A stretch of DNA of 64,000 nt, taken from Marinobacter sp. es.042. GTDB lineage: Bacteria > Pseudomonadota > Gammaproteobacteria > Pseudomonadales > Oleiphilaceae. The notes beneath the pieces are model-generated. The model was not told where the DNA came from and searched no databases. It saw nothing but the letters and a program-made list of their open reading frames with translations. Below are positions 28,269 to 35,248 of the stretch, piece by piece. Where the stretch lies: NCBI RefSeq assembly GCF_900188315.1, contig NZ_LT897781.1, forward strand, positions 124,001-188,000, written 5' to 3'. Numbering within the stretch: the stretch's first letter is position 1; every line of letters starts with the position of its first letter. The position numbers were made by a program, and so were the translations under genes.

Positions 28269-29200
28269 TGAGTAGCAGGGCTGAAAATATGAGAGAAAAA
28301 CGCTCAGCTACTGCTGTTGGACTTGCTAGGCTGATTAAAGCACACTCAAAGGCAGAGGATGTTTTAATATGCGTTTTTGAAGGGGAAGATGCGAAATATT
28401 ACGGCATTAGGGTTGATAGCATAGTTAGTCCTGAATATCGGACCAATATTTCCTGTAAAGGCAAGGAAAACTTGCTAAAACTTAGAGAAAAGGTTAGCTC
28501 AAATCCAAATTTATCCTCGGCGAAAGTATTATATTTTATCGATAGAGATTTTGATTTTGATGATGTTGGTGATGAGTTTACGTACGTTACCCCGTGCTAC
28601 TCAATAGAAAATTTATATGTGTCTGTCGAATCTTTGCGGAAGTTCTTGGTCGATGAGATTGGTATGTGTGAAATCGATAATTCTGAGGATGTCGACTTCA
28701 TTGTTGATAAATTTTTATTTTTGAAGTCGCAATTTTTAAATAAAACAAAGGAGCTTAATGCTTGGATTCTTTGCCAAGTTAGAGAGTCTTACATTGATGA
28801 TTCGGTAAAGCTTAATCTTAATAATTACGACATAAAAAAGTTCGTTAATATCTCTCTGGATTCAGTTGTTAGTAATTACAACATGGATAAGTTGGTAGAG
28901 CTGTTTCCCGATTCGGCAGAAGTAAAAGTTGATTCGGTCGAGTCTGCAAAGGTGGAAATCGAAGCTCGTGGGGGGCAAGAATATGTACGAGGAAAATATT
29001 ATTTGGAATTCTTCAGAGAGTATCTAGGTTTGATCTGCAATGAGATTCAGGGTGATAGTCAGATAGTGTCCTATAAAAAGAAAGTAAGGGTGAATCTTAG
29101 TAAGAGTAATGTCCTATCAGATCTTTCTCAGTATGCTGACACCCCCGTGTGTCTTGTAGATTTTCTTCGCAATGCCGCGGACAGGTTTGGGTACGCGTAG
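28268..29200 (+). CDS. ariB: AriB-like DUF4435/TOPRIM effector (PARIS)
   Basis: 310 residues from ATG 28268, overlapping the ATPase stop (TGATG). DUF4435, a TOPRIM-fold family: Glu38 in VFEGEDAKYY and Asp92/Asp94 in YFIDRDFD are the expected metal-binding acids. AriB of PARIS is a TOPRIM nuclease that, once released, cuts host tRNA and stops phage growth. AT-rich like its partner. The catalytic residues look intact, so the effector is probably functional. Confidence 0.78.
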   Translation: MSSRAENMREKRSATAVGLARLIKAHSKAEDVLICVFEGEDAKYYGIRVDSIVSPEYRTNISCKGKENLLKLREKVSSNPNLSSAKVLYFIDRDFDFDDVGDEFTYVTPCYSIENLYVSVESLRKFLVDEIGMCEIDNSEDVDFIVDKFLFLKSQFLNKTKELNAWILCQVRESYIDDSVKLNLNNYDIKKFVNISLDSVVSNYNMDKLVELFPDSAEVKVDSVESAKVEIEARGGQEYVRGKYYLEFFREYLGLICNEIQGDSQIVSYKKKVRVNLSKSNVLSDLSQYADTPVCLVDFLRNAADRFGYA

Positions 29201-29641
29201 GAATGTAATTATTTCCGATATCTAGGCAGGTTTCTTTCTGGCGTCTTTGGTGACTCAAAGCCAGGTTGGGTCACCACCGGCGTTATACTTTAGGCTGGGT
29301 TTGACTGTTTGGCTTACAATCAATGGCATTAGTAAGTATGACCGCCGTGTCATCCTGATAATTGATATACCTTTTTGACGAACCGTCCTTTTGAAAACCT
29401 AGGCAGATATATTTTCCGAGACACTTTTGCCTAGAAAGCAGTTTTAGCCCGTTGATGGCCGTTTAATCACCGCCAATGCTACTGTTGCCAAGCGCTCCAA
29501 AACAAGCACAAGGAGACAGCCACGAGAGGTAATAAGATTAAGATGGTCGCCGGTGATTTCACTGAAAGCTACGAAACGATGTTGGTGTTTCGGGCACTGT
29601 AGGGGGCCATCACCAGAGTCCAGCGAGAAACCGGGACAGAT
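29201..29641. other. 441-bp gap after the PARIS-like pair
   Basis: No convincing gene. A frame ending at TAG 29602 encodes a short peptide tail (KMVAGDFTESYETML...), with no recognised family. It may be the remnant of a cassette gene. The right end carries copy 1 of the GAAAACCGGGACAGA repeat. Confidence 0.5.
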
Positions 29642-29648
29642 CTATTTT
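29627..29648 (+). repeat. GAAA(A)CCGGGACAGA repeat, copy 1
   Basis: GAAACCGGGACAGATCTATT core. Further copies are at 30453, 32050, 32954, 34471, 35154 and 56440. The TAG stop of the minus-strand NYN gene (29642-29644) lies inside this copy. Confidence 0.8.
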
Positions 29649-30388
29649 TCCGGACTTTTGATATAGAGAACGTTCTTATCTCGTATTGTCATCTCGAAGA
29701 GCTCACTGGCCCGGATAAGATCGCTCAGCTTCTTGTACCCGTAGTTCACGGGGGAGAAAGAGCTGTTATTGGAAATGTACTGGCCAACCTTGCCCAGATG
29801 GGCCCAACCATCATCATCAGCCGTCTGTTCCACCGCAGTTCGTAGGGTCCGCACCAGCAAGGTGTCGCCCCTCAGTTTGTTCCGTCCCCACTTGGTTTCG
29901 GCGGTTGGTTTTGGCGTGCCGCCGTTGCTGACGTTATCGGGTTCCTCAGTATCCTCGCGAAGGTTCTCTGTGTAGATGAATTGCGAGCAGGCGTTCACGA
30001 AGGGCATTGGGGTTTTGCGCTCGCCGAAGCCAAAGACTGGTAGGCCGGCCTCAAGGATTCGCATGACCAGGGGCGTAAAGTCGGAATCGCTGGTCATGAG
30101 GGCGAACGCATCGACGTTTCCGCTGTAGAGCAGGTCCATGGCGTCAATGATCATTGAGGCATCGGTAGCGTTCTTGCCGGTTGTATAGGCAAACTGCTGA
30201 ACCGGTCGGATGGCGTTAGCGTGCAGCTTTTCGATCCAGCCACCCAGCTGGGGACCGTTCCAGTTTCCGTGGGCGTGGCGCACGTTCACAGCCCCGTATT
30301 TGGCGAGTTCCTGAAGTACCCCTTCGATGGATTGGTGACTGACGTTGTCACAGTCGATGAGTAGAGCGATTTTGTAGTTGCTGTTCAT
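29642..30388 (-). CDS. NYN-domain nuclease with C-terminal LOTUS-like domain
   Basis: 248 residues from ATG 30388. Residues about 5-150 are a NYN/PIN-like RNase fold with acidic positions in LLIDCDNVS, ATDASMIIDAMDLL and TSDSDFTPLV, the metal site of this family (LabA/MARF1 group). Residues about 175-245 look like an OST-HTH/LOTUS RNA-binding domain (GWAHLGKVGQYISNN, YGYKKLSDLI). Probably acts on RNA; substrate unknown. Repeat copies bound it at both ends. Confidence 0.82.
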   Translation of the reverse strand: MNSNYKIALLIDCDNVSHQSIEGVLQELAKYGAVNVRHAHGNWNGPQLGGWIEKLHANAIRPVQQFAYTTGKNATDASMIIDAMDLLYSGNVDAFALMTSDSDFTPLVMRILEAGLPVFGFGERKTPMPFVNACSQFIYTENLREDTEEPDNVSNGGTPKPTAETKWGRNKLRGDTLLVRTLRTAVEQTADDDGWAHLGKVGQYISNNSSFSPVNYGYKKLSDLIRASELFEMTIRDKNVLYIKSPEK

Positions 30389-30452
30389 CGTGCTTGAGCT
30401 GTCCTTGTCTCCGATGGTGATTCTGAATACTAGCAGCAAAGCCAGAACCGCG

Positions 30453-30474
30453 GAAAACCGGGACAGATCTATTA
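30453..30474 (+). repeat. GAAAACCGGGACAGA repeat, copy 2
   Basis: GAAAACCGGGACAGATCTATTA, in the short gap between the NYN gene start and the end of the tautomerase-like gene. Same orientation as the other copies. Confidence 0.8.
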
Positions 30475-30480
30475 TTGCGG

Positions 30481-30912
30481 TTATTTGGGTAAGCTGGCGC
30501 GCTTTTCCGGAGACATTCCCTTTTCCCACTCAGCCTCATCGCCCGGCGCCGGCAAAAACCGCCCAAACTCGATCATCTGGGTGGCCGGAATGTCCTGCAG
30601 ATAGATCCAGACATCTTCATTTTTGATGTCCGCGATTTGGGCGATTTGTTCAAGCATCTGGCTCATCAGGGCCTGTTTGATCTCAATGCTTCTGCCATCC
30701 CGCACCAGGCCGTGAACATACACCTGAGGCGCTGTGCTCATTCTGCCACCCACAAAGTGGTCGCCCTCATTGGCCGCAGAAAACAGAACCTGGGCAAAGA
30801 ACCGGGGAGCGCCGGTTTGGGCGCTGTGGGAAGCTGTGATGGCCTCGGCGATCTGTGATTTCTGCTGCGGCGACAGAGACAGATTCGCGACCGTGACGGT
30901 GTAAGTGGGCAT
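30481..30912 (-). CDS. Tautomerase-family protein (Tautomerase_3)
   Basis: 143 residues. Pro2 directly follows the start Met, as in the 4-oxalocrotonate tautomerase superfamily where it is the catalytic base. The motifs VYVHGLVRDGRS and EDVWIYLQDIPATQMIEFGRFLP match the Tautomerase_3 / cis-3-chloroacrylic-acid-dehalogenase-like group. Substrate unknown. It lies between repeat copy 2 and the phosphodiesterase fragment. Confidence 0.8.
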   Translation of the reverse strand: MPTYTVTVANLSLSPQQKSQIAEAITASHSAQTGAPRFFAQVLFSAANEGDHFVGGRMSTAPQVYVHGLVRDGRSIEIKQALMSQMLEQIAQIADIKNEDVWIYLQDIPATQMIEFGRFLPAPGDEAEWEKGMSPEKRASLPK

Positions 30913-30975
30913 GGGAAACTCCTGTCATAGGTTGTGCGTTTGCACTGGATCTCGCCACTATTGGAGTGAGACGGG

Positions 30976-30996
30976 CTTGTTTCACTATAGCAACGC
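30976..30996 (+). repeat. CTTGTTTCACTATAGCAACGC repeat, copy 1
   Basis: A 21-base stretch, repeated with one change at 34419-34439. It lies directly before the phosphodiesterase gene fragment. Confidence 0.65.
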
Positions 30997-31002
30997 TTAT
31001 CT

Positions 31003-31104
31003 GCCGGGCCCCGGCGATTTATGCTGCCGATCACGGTGGGGCGGTTGCAGGTGAGTGAAGACGGTGTGGTTTGTGAGATTATTGAACTGCCGGTTAGATC
31101 GTGA
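31003..31104 (+). pseudogene. C-terminal fragment of a YfcE-type phosphodiesterase gene
   Basis: The frame reads AGPRRFMLPITVGRLQVSED and on to a TGA at 31102-31104, 33 residues in all. It matches the C terminus of the intact YfcE-like protein at 60350-60805 (AGPRRFTLPITVGRLVVNEN, then GEIIEL). The frame is closed by a TAG just upstream at 30988-30990, and no catalytic part remains. It is a broken paralogue, not a gene. It ends 50 bases before the hydrolase start. Confidence 0.85.
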
Positions 31105-31154
31105 AGCAATGGGCTATCCTGAGACTCTCGACCTTCAAGCATGCGAGCCAAACA

Positions 31155-32045
31155 ATGATCGAAACGCCCCTGGAATTTCAGAGCGATGGTACAACCTGCC
31201 GCGGTGTTCTCTATACGCCGGATGCCGACAGTAAAGGTTTACCGTGTGTCGTCATGGCTCATGGTTTTGGACTGACTCATGCCAGTGGTCTGGCACCTTT
31301 TAAAGAAGCCTTCTGCAATGCGGGTTATGCGGTCTTTGCCTTTGACTACCGCCATTTCGGTGACAGTGATGGCCAGCCACGGCAGACGCTGAGCCCTTGG
31401 AAGGAAGTGGCAGATTGGTTGGCGGCACTGACTTTTGTGCGGCAGCTGGACCGTGTCGATGGCAGCCGTATTTGCCTGTGGGGAACGTCGTTCTCTGGCG
31501 GGCTGGTGATTGCGGCTGCGGCAAAGGATGGGAACGTAAAATGCACCATCTCCCAATGCCCGATGATGGATGGTCTGGCGTCTTTGCTGGGGGTTGTCGG
31601 CTACGCCGGTCTAATGCAGGCAATGCGCCTGACCTGGCACGGAACGGTCGACTGGCTTCGTCGTGGGCTGGGGATGTCTCCCCGGTATATTGCATCTGCC
31701 GGCCGTCCCGGCGAGTTGGGCATGATGACCGCTGAGGACTGCCACGAGGGGTATGTTCCCTTGCTGGCCGATAACGCGTCGAATTACGTCGCAGCGGGTG
31801 TGAGTTATGCCATTCCTCTTTTCCGGCCCATCCGGTTGGCCAGCAAAGTCGCCTGCCCGGCACTGGTGTTGATTTGCGACCACGATACGGTCGCCCCGGC
31901 TAGTGCTGCGGTCAAAGCGGCCGAGAGAATGCCGAACGCGGAAGTGAAGCACTATCCGGTCGGCCATTTTGATGTCTATCGGGGCGAAGCTCTGGATCGG
32001 TCCATCGAAGATCAGCTGGATTTCCTGGCCCGGTTTTTACGGTGA
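31155..32045 (+). CDS. Alpha/beta hydrolase
   Basis: 296 residues from ATG 31155. Typical hydrolase core: oxyanion region MAHGFGLTH, nucleophile elbow GTSFSGG, acid in ICDHDTVAP and histidine in VGHFDVYRGE. Of the dienelactone-hydrolase/serine aminopeptidase type; substrate not predictable. A copy of the GAAAACCGGGACAGA repeat starts 5 bases after its stop. Confidence 0.85.
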   Translation: MIETPLEFQSDGTTCRGVLYTPDADSKGLPCVVMAHGFGLTHASGLAPFKEAFCNAGYAVFAFDYRHFGDSDGQPRQTLSPWKEVADWLAALTFVRQLDRVDGSRICLWGTSFSGGLVIAAAAKDGNVKCTISQCPMMDGLASLLGVVGYAGLMQAMRLTWHGTVDWLRRGLGMSPRYIASAGRPGELGMMTAEDCHEGYVPLLADNASNYVAAGVSYAIPLFRPIRLASKVACPALVLICDHDTVAPASAAVKAAERMPNAEVKHYPVGHFDVYRGEALDRSIEDQLDFLARFLR

Positions 32046-32049
32046 CAGC

Positions 32050-32072
32050 GAAAACCGGGGCAGAGCTATTTT
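32050..32072 (+). repeat. GAAAACCGGGACAGA repeat, copy 3 (diverged)
   Basis: GAAAACCGGGGCAGAGCTATT, with two changes. It directly follows the hydrolase stop codon. Confidence 0.75.
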
Positions 32073-32161
32073 GGATGGGGTTAAGGGCATAGAATTGGCG
32101 AATGGTATCGACTGGGTGCGGATGCGCACTCAGATAACAACCGCAGCGACAGGCCCTCACT

Positions 32162-32467
32162 ATGAATGTGGATAAAGCGAAAAAGCGTATTGCGAAGCAG
32201 GTTAAGAAGGGCTTTCACGGCTATCCGTTGGTTTCGCTGGAGTACTTTGGTAAAGCGAACTCTGGCAAAACGCCCGGTTCAGCCAGCGAGGTTGTGATTT
32301 CTTATACCGAGGAAGAGGGCGCGGAGCCCCAGAAGCAGACGTTCGCAAGTGGCGGTGATGCCAGGGAAGACGAAACCATTCAGTCCACACTCCTCAAAAT
32401 CATTGAACGGGCGGATGCAAAAACGGTTACTGAGATCGACGGTATTTCCACTGTTCGTGAAAGCTGA
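32162..32467 (+). CDS. Small basic protein of unknown function
   Basis: 101 residues, lysine-rich at the N terminus (DKAKKRIAKQVKKGF) and acidic in the middle. No recognised domain. Its last 76 bases are duplicated at 32981-33056 with two mismatches. It may be a species-group orphan; coding is supported by the open frame, composition and preserved frame of the duplicated end. Confidence 0.6.
   Translation: MNVDKAKKRIAKQVKKGFHGYPLVSLEYFGKANSGKTPGSASEVVISYTEEEGAEPQKQTFASGGDAREDETIQSTLLKIIERADAKTVTEIDGISTVRES
32392..32467 (+). repeat. 76-bp direct repeat, copy A
   Basis: Covers the last 24 codons and stop of the small basic protein gene. Identical to 32981-33056 at 74 of 76 positions. Confidence 0.92.
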
Positions 32468-32526
32468 AGCTCGGGAAACCGGTTTTCTGAGGATGGGTAA
32501 TGCATGAGTAGAAGGCTGGCATGAGT

Positions 32527-32542
32527 GTACCTAAATAGGTAC
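32527..32542. promoter_or_regulatory. Palindromic operator candidate upstream of the HTH gene
   Basis: GTACCTA-AA-TAGGTAC is a perfect inverted repeat 74 bases before the XRE-type gene. It is a likely self-regulation site, as with antitoxin-type HTH proteins. Confidence 0.5.
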
Positions 32543-32615
32543 AATTGGTTTGCTCCAAGGAAAGGGGTTGTATGACAATGAAAACGGTTAACGTCGTATT
32601 TATGGCAGCAAAAAG

Positions 32616-32927
32616 ATGACACAGCATAAACACGTTGGCAGCTCTCTCGATGATCTGCTTGAAGCTGACGGCACCCTTGAGCAACTAGAAGCTGAGGCGC
32701 TGAAGCGGGTAATCGTCTGGCAGATTCAGCAGGCAATGGGGCAGACCGGTGTGAACAAGTCTCAACTTGCCCAGAAAATGCACACCAGCCGCACAGTGGT
32801 TAACCGCCTTCTTGATGAGAAGGATACCGGTGTCACCATCACAACGCTTGTAAAAGCGGGACGCGCTTTAGGCATGACCTGGACCTTGCAGGCAGGTGAG
32901 GATAATGGATCTGGTCGCGCGGCTTGA
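32616..32927 (+). CDS. XRE-family HTH protein (orphan antitoxin-like)
   Basis: 103 residues with an HTH at about 45-95 (VNKSQLAQKMHTSRTVVNRLLDE). Similar in size to HigA-type antitoxins, but no toxin gene is next to it. A 15-codon frame starting at 32571 ends at TGA 32617-32619, overlapping its ATG. This could couple translation or be a toxin remnant. Flanked by the two 76-bp repeat copies. Confidence 0.78.
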   Translation: MTQHKHVGSSLDDLLEADGTLEQLEAEALKRVIVWQIQQAMGQTGVNKSQLAQKMHTSRTVVNRLLDEKDTGVTITTLVKAGRALGMTWTLQAGEDNGSGRAA

Positions 32928-32953
32928 CCGAGGCTGGGAGCTTTGAAAACCGT

Positions 32954-32975
32954 GAAAACCGGGACAGAACTATTA
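32954..32975 (+). repeat. GAAAACCGGGACAGA repeat, copy 4
   Basis: GAAAACCGGGACAGAACTAT core. It runs directly into the ATG of a 26-codon frame made from the duplicated gene end. Confidence 0.8.
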
Positions 32976-32980
32976 ATGCA

Positions 32981-33056
32981 CCTCAAAATCATTGAACGGG
33001 CGGATGCAAAAACGGTTACTGAGATCGACGGTATTTCCCCTGTCCGTGAAAGCTGA
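32981..33056 (+). repeat. 76-bp direct repeat, copy B (gene-end remnant)
   Basis: Second copy of the end of the 32162-32467 gene, in frame with an ATG at 32976 and ending in TGA 33054-33056. That stop overlaps the start of the next gene (TGATG). It could be translated as a 26-residue leader or simply be debris. Confidence 0.92.
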
Positions 33057-33346
33057 TGCCAAGACAGGCCAGGGTGATTGTGCCCGGTTTCCCAGACGAG
33101 TCGGAGCTCGAAGTGATAAAACCCAGTTGTTACAGCTGTCGGAAAAGGTTTGAGCCGTCTGAGCTCCGGGTCTCTTACTCGAAAAACTACTGTGAGCGGT
33201 GCGGTGTTGGGCTGTTTGGTGAGGATTATTTCAGTTTCAACGCCAAGCCCGCCCCAACTGTCCGCAAGAACCTGGCGGTCCATTTTGCAGTGCTTCTTCT
33301 CGGGGGCGCTGGCTTGTTGTTATGGCTTTTGACGGGCCGGTCGTGA
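33056..33346 (+). CDS. Small zinc-ribbon membrane protein
   Basis: 96 residues. Two CxxC pairs (CYSCRKRF and CERCG), 26 residues apart, suggest one zinc ribbon. A single membrane helix ends the protein (about 72-92). The start overlaps the stop of the duplicated segment. Function unknown. Confidence 0.6.
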   Translation: MPRQARVIVPGFPDESELEVIKPSCYSCRKRFEPSELRVSYSKNYCERCGVGLFGEDYFSFNAKPAPTVRKNLAVHFAVLLLGGAGLLLWLLTGRS

Positions 33347-33501
33347 ACGTTTTACGGATTCCCGACAACGCTGCGCGGGAGGTGGCGATCTCACCGGTTG
33401 AGCGGGAAAGCTCCAGGCGCAATGTTCAGCAGTGCTTTGCCTACTCGGAGTCCGGTACTGCGTCGTCATCCGATCTTGATGATGCGTTGCGGAGGCTCTG
33501 A
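33343..33501 (+). CDS. Possible 52-residue protein, GTG start
   Basis: GTG at 33343 overlaps the stop of the zinc-ribbon gene by 4 bases (GTGA), and the frame runs to TGA 33499-33501. Charged product with no recognised domain. Coupled arrangement is the main support; it could be chance. Confidence 0.3.
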   Translation: MNVLRIPDNAAREVAISPVERESSRRNVQQCFAYSESGTASSSDLDDALRRL

Positions 33502-33553
33502 CTTGCTCAATGCCGACGTGCTGGCAATGCTGCTCGTACCCAGTTGCCGCTCT

Positions 33554-34354
33554 CTATTTCGAACAAGTGTACAAAAAGCGCAACAAACGCCTCTCGCTCG
33601 TTAACCTGTGAACGCCGGCCAAAAATCGCTGCACGCCCAGAAAGTTCTCTTCACCCTCACAGGCGATAAGTGCCTCTTTTCGTTTTTCGCGCGCATCGTG
33701 CCAACGTTTGGACAACAGAGCACAGTTCGCGGTGGTATCGCGAGCTTCAAGCAGCTTGAGGCCGGATTCTTGTATTAATTGCTCGTTGACGCCGGGAGGG
33801 CTGAAAAAATACAGACCGTCTGGGCATCGATTCTCAAGCTCTTCATAGGAAAGCAGTCCCCCAATCACCAAAGCGTCGCTAAAGACGAATTTCCCATCAG
33901 GTTTGAGCAACCGTTGTGTGTTGGAGAGAACTTCTCGCCGACGAGGGACATGACACAGGACATCCGTGGAATAGATGGCGTCGAACGAATTATCTTCATA
34001 GGGCAATTCTTCAGACGCATCGTGTTGTTCGAATTTCACGAGGTCGCTGACCTTCTCATCTTCGGCCAACGCATTCGCCGTTTTCACGCCTGACGCATTT
34101 AGCTCGAACCCTAAAACCCGACAGCCTATACGCTTTGCCAGGCCGACAGCGTAGCCGCCAGATCCACACCCTATGTCCAGGACCGATGAATCTGATGTCA
34201 GCTGAAGCAACTCGGGTATCTCGTGGGATTCTTCAGTCGAAACCCAGCTGGTTTGCCCATAGTCCTCGCCATAGGTCTCCAGCCGGACCTGGCTGTAGGT
34301 TTCCAGCGAGTAATTGCTGTACGAGCTACTGTAGAGATCGATCTTTTTGCTCAT
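33554..34354 (-). CDS. SAM-dependent methyltransferase
   Basis: 266 residues from ATG 34354 with AGGAAGGG upstream. Class I fold: motif I VLDIGCGSGG, acidic end of strand 2 (GFELNAS), motif IV region AIYSTDVLCHV. The shape resembles small-molecule methyltransferases of the UbiE/sarcosine-dimethylglycine type. Substrate unknown. Set in the cassette-like island. Confidence 0.85.
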   Translation of the reverse strand: MSKKIDLYSSSYSNYSLETYSQVRLETYGEDYGQTSWVSTEESHEIPELLQLTSDSSVLDIGCGSGGYAVGLAKRIGCRVLGFELNASGVKTANALAEDEKVSDLVKFEQHDASEELPYEDNSFDAIYSTDVLCHVPRRREVLSNTQRLLKPDGKFVFSDALVIGGLLSYEELENRCPDGLYFFSPPGVNEQLIQESGLKLLEARDTTANCALLSKRWHDAREKRKEALIACEGEENFLGVQRFLAGVHRLTSERRLLRFLYTCSK

Positions 34355-34418
34355 GGGTTCTTCCCTTCCTGTGCTGCTGACTTTTGCTGCTAGGTAATGG
34401 ATACGGGAAACCGGTGGT

Positions 34419-34439
34419 CTTGTTTCACTGTAGCAACGC
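34419..34439 (+). repeat. CTTGTTTCACTGTAGCAACGC repeat, copy 2
   Basis: Differs from 30976-30996 at one base. It lies in the gap upstream of the methyltransferase, shortly before repeat copy 5 of the other family. Confidence 0.65.
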
Positions 34440-34470
34440 CTGCACTTCGTCACCATGAGCTAGCTTGGGG

Positions 34471-34493
34471 GAAACCGGGACCGATTTATTTTT
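34471..34493 (+). repeat. GAAAACCGGGACAGA repeat, copy 5 (diverged)
   Basis: GAAACCGGGACCGATTTATT. The TAA stop of the minus-strand deoxyribosyltransferase gene (34486-34488) lies inside it, as with copy 1. Confidence 0.75.
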
Positions 34494-35028
34494 TTATCGC
34501 CCTCACGCAACGGCGGAACAGCTCGGCCGCAAAGTACCGGTGTTCGCCGGGCTGCTCTGCCACGAAGAGCTGGCCACCTGAACTGTAGATTCCGCCCTCG
34601 ATCATCAGGTTGTCGCTCATTTCAAAGTCTTCAATGGTATGGCCCAGTTCGTCCAGGTCGGTGGCGCCTGCTCGTTCCCGGTAATATCGGCTTTCGAGGG
34701 TAAACCCGAAGGCGGGTTTACCCTGTCCGATCATATACCCCACCTCAAAGACGGTGCCCGGGTCCGCGCTGATGCCGCGGAAGGGGGTCAGGTTGGCGAT
34801 GATGGCCTGGCAGCTGTCCATCAGTTCCCGGTTGGCCCGGTAGATCCGATGCCCGCGCCTGAATTTCGCCTCGTTGGCGGACAGCGCCAGTTCAGTATCC
34901 AGCGGGTCTACGCCCTCCAGTCCGTTTTCCTGAAGCAGGCGTTTTTTCTCGGCCACGATGGCCCGATGTTCAGCTGCGGGGAAGAAAACTTCCGGGCCGG
35001 CGAGGTAGATTCGTTTTGGCTTCGTCAT
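34486..35028 (-). CDS. Nucleoside 2-deoxyribosyltransferase
   Basis: 180 residues. N-terminal IYLAGPEVFFP and the central ISADPGTVFEVGYMIGQGKP, with the catalytic glutamate in FEVGY, match the PF05014 family. Members exchange or hydrolyse the base of deoxynucleosides; related proteins clean nucleotide pools. A solitary gene between repeats. Confidence 0.9.
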   Translation of the reverse strand: MTKPKRIYLAGPEVFFPAAEHRAIVAEKKRLLQENGLEGVDPLDTELALSANEAKFRRGHRIYRANRELMDSCQAIIANLTPFRGISADPGTVFEVGYMIGQGKPAFGFTLESRYYRERAGATDLDELGHTIEDFEMSDNLMIEGGIYSSGGQLFVAEQPGEHRYFAAELFRRCVRAIKK

Positions 35029-35153
35029 GGGTGCCTCATAGAGCTGATGAGACTGCAGGATAGCATCCAGTATTTTGGAGGTAGCAGAAATGGTGCAGCG
35101 TGGTCATACTCGCCAGCCTGTTTTCACGTTCCTTTGCGACCGTTCGCATGAGT

Positions 35154-35176
35154 GAAAATCGGGACAGACGTATTTT
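35154..35176 (+). repeat. GAAAACCGGGACAGA repeat, copy 6 (diverged)
   Basis: GAAAATCGGGACAGACGTAT. It lies between the deoxyribosyltransferase and the Rho-like gene and is the last copy in the island. Confidence 0.75.
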
Positions 35177-35248
35177 GTGCACACTGGTGTTTTGCCTTGG
35201 GCGGTGTTTGTCGAAAAATATCTATCAAACAAGAGCTATCAAACAATC

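Noticed and set aside
29201..29641. Protein-coding gene in the gap after the PARIS-like pair
   Set aside because: Only a short tail-like frame ending at 29602, no start site or family; treated as possible debris.
32571..32619. Fifteen-codon frame before the HTH gene as a toxin
   Set aside because: Too short for any known toxin; kept only as a possible leader or remnant.
29627..35176. Integron cassette array
   Set aside because: Small genes separated by repeats suggested it, but the repeats lack attC core sites (RYYYAAC/GTTRRRY) and hairpin form, genes are in both directions, and no integrase is seen.
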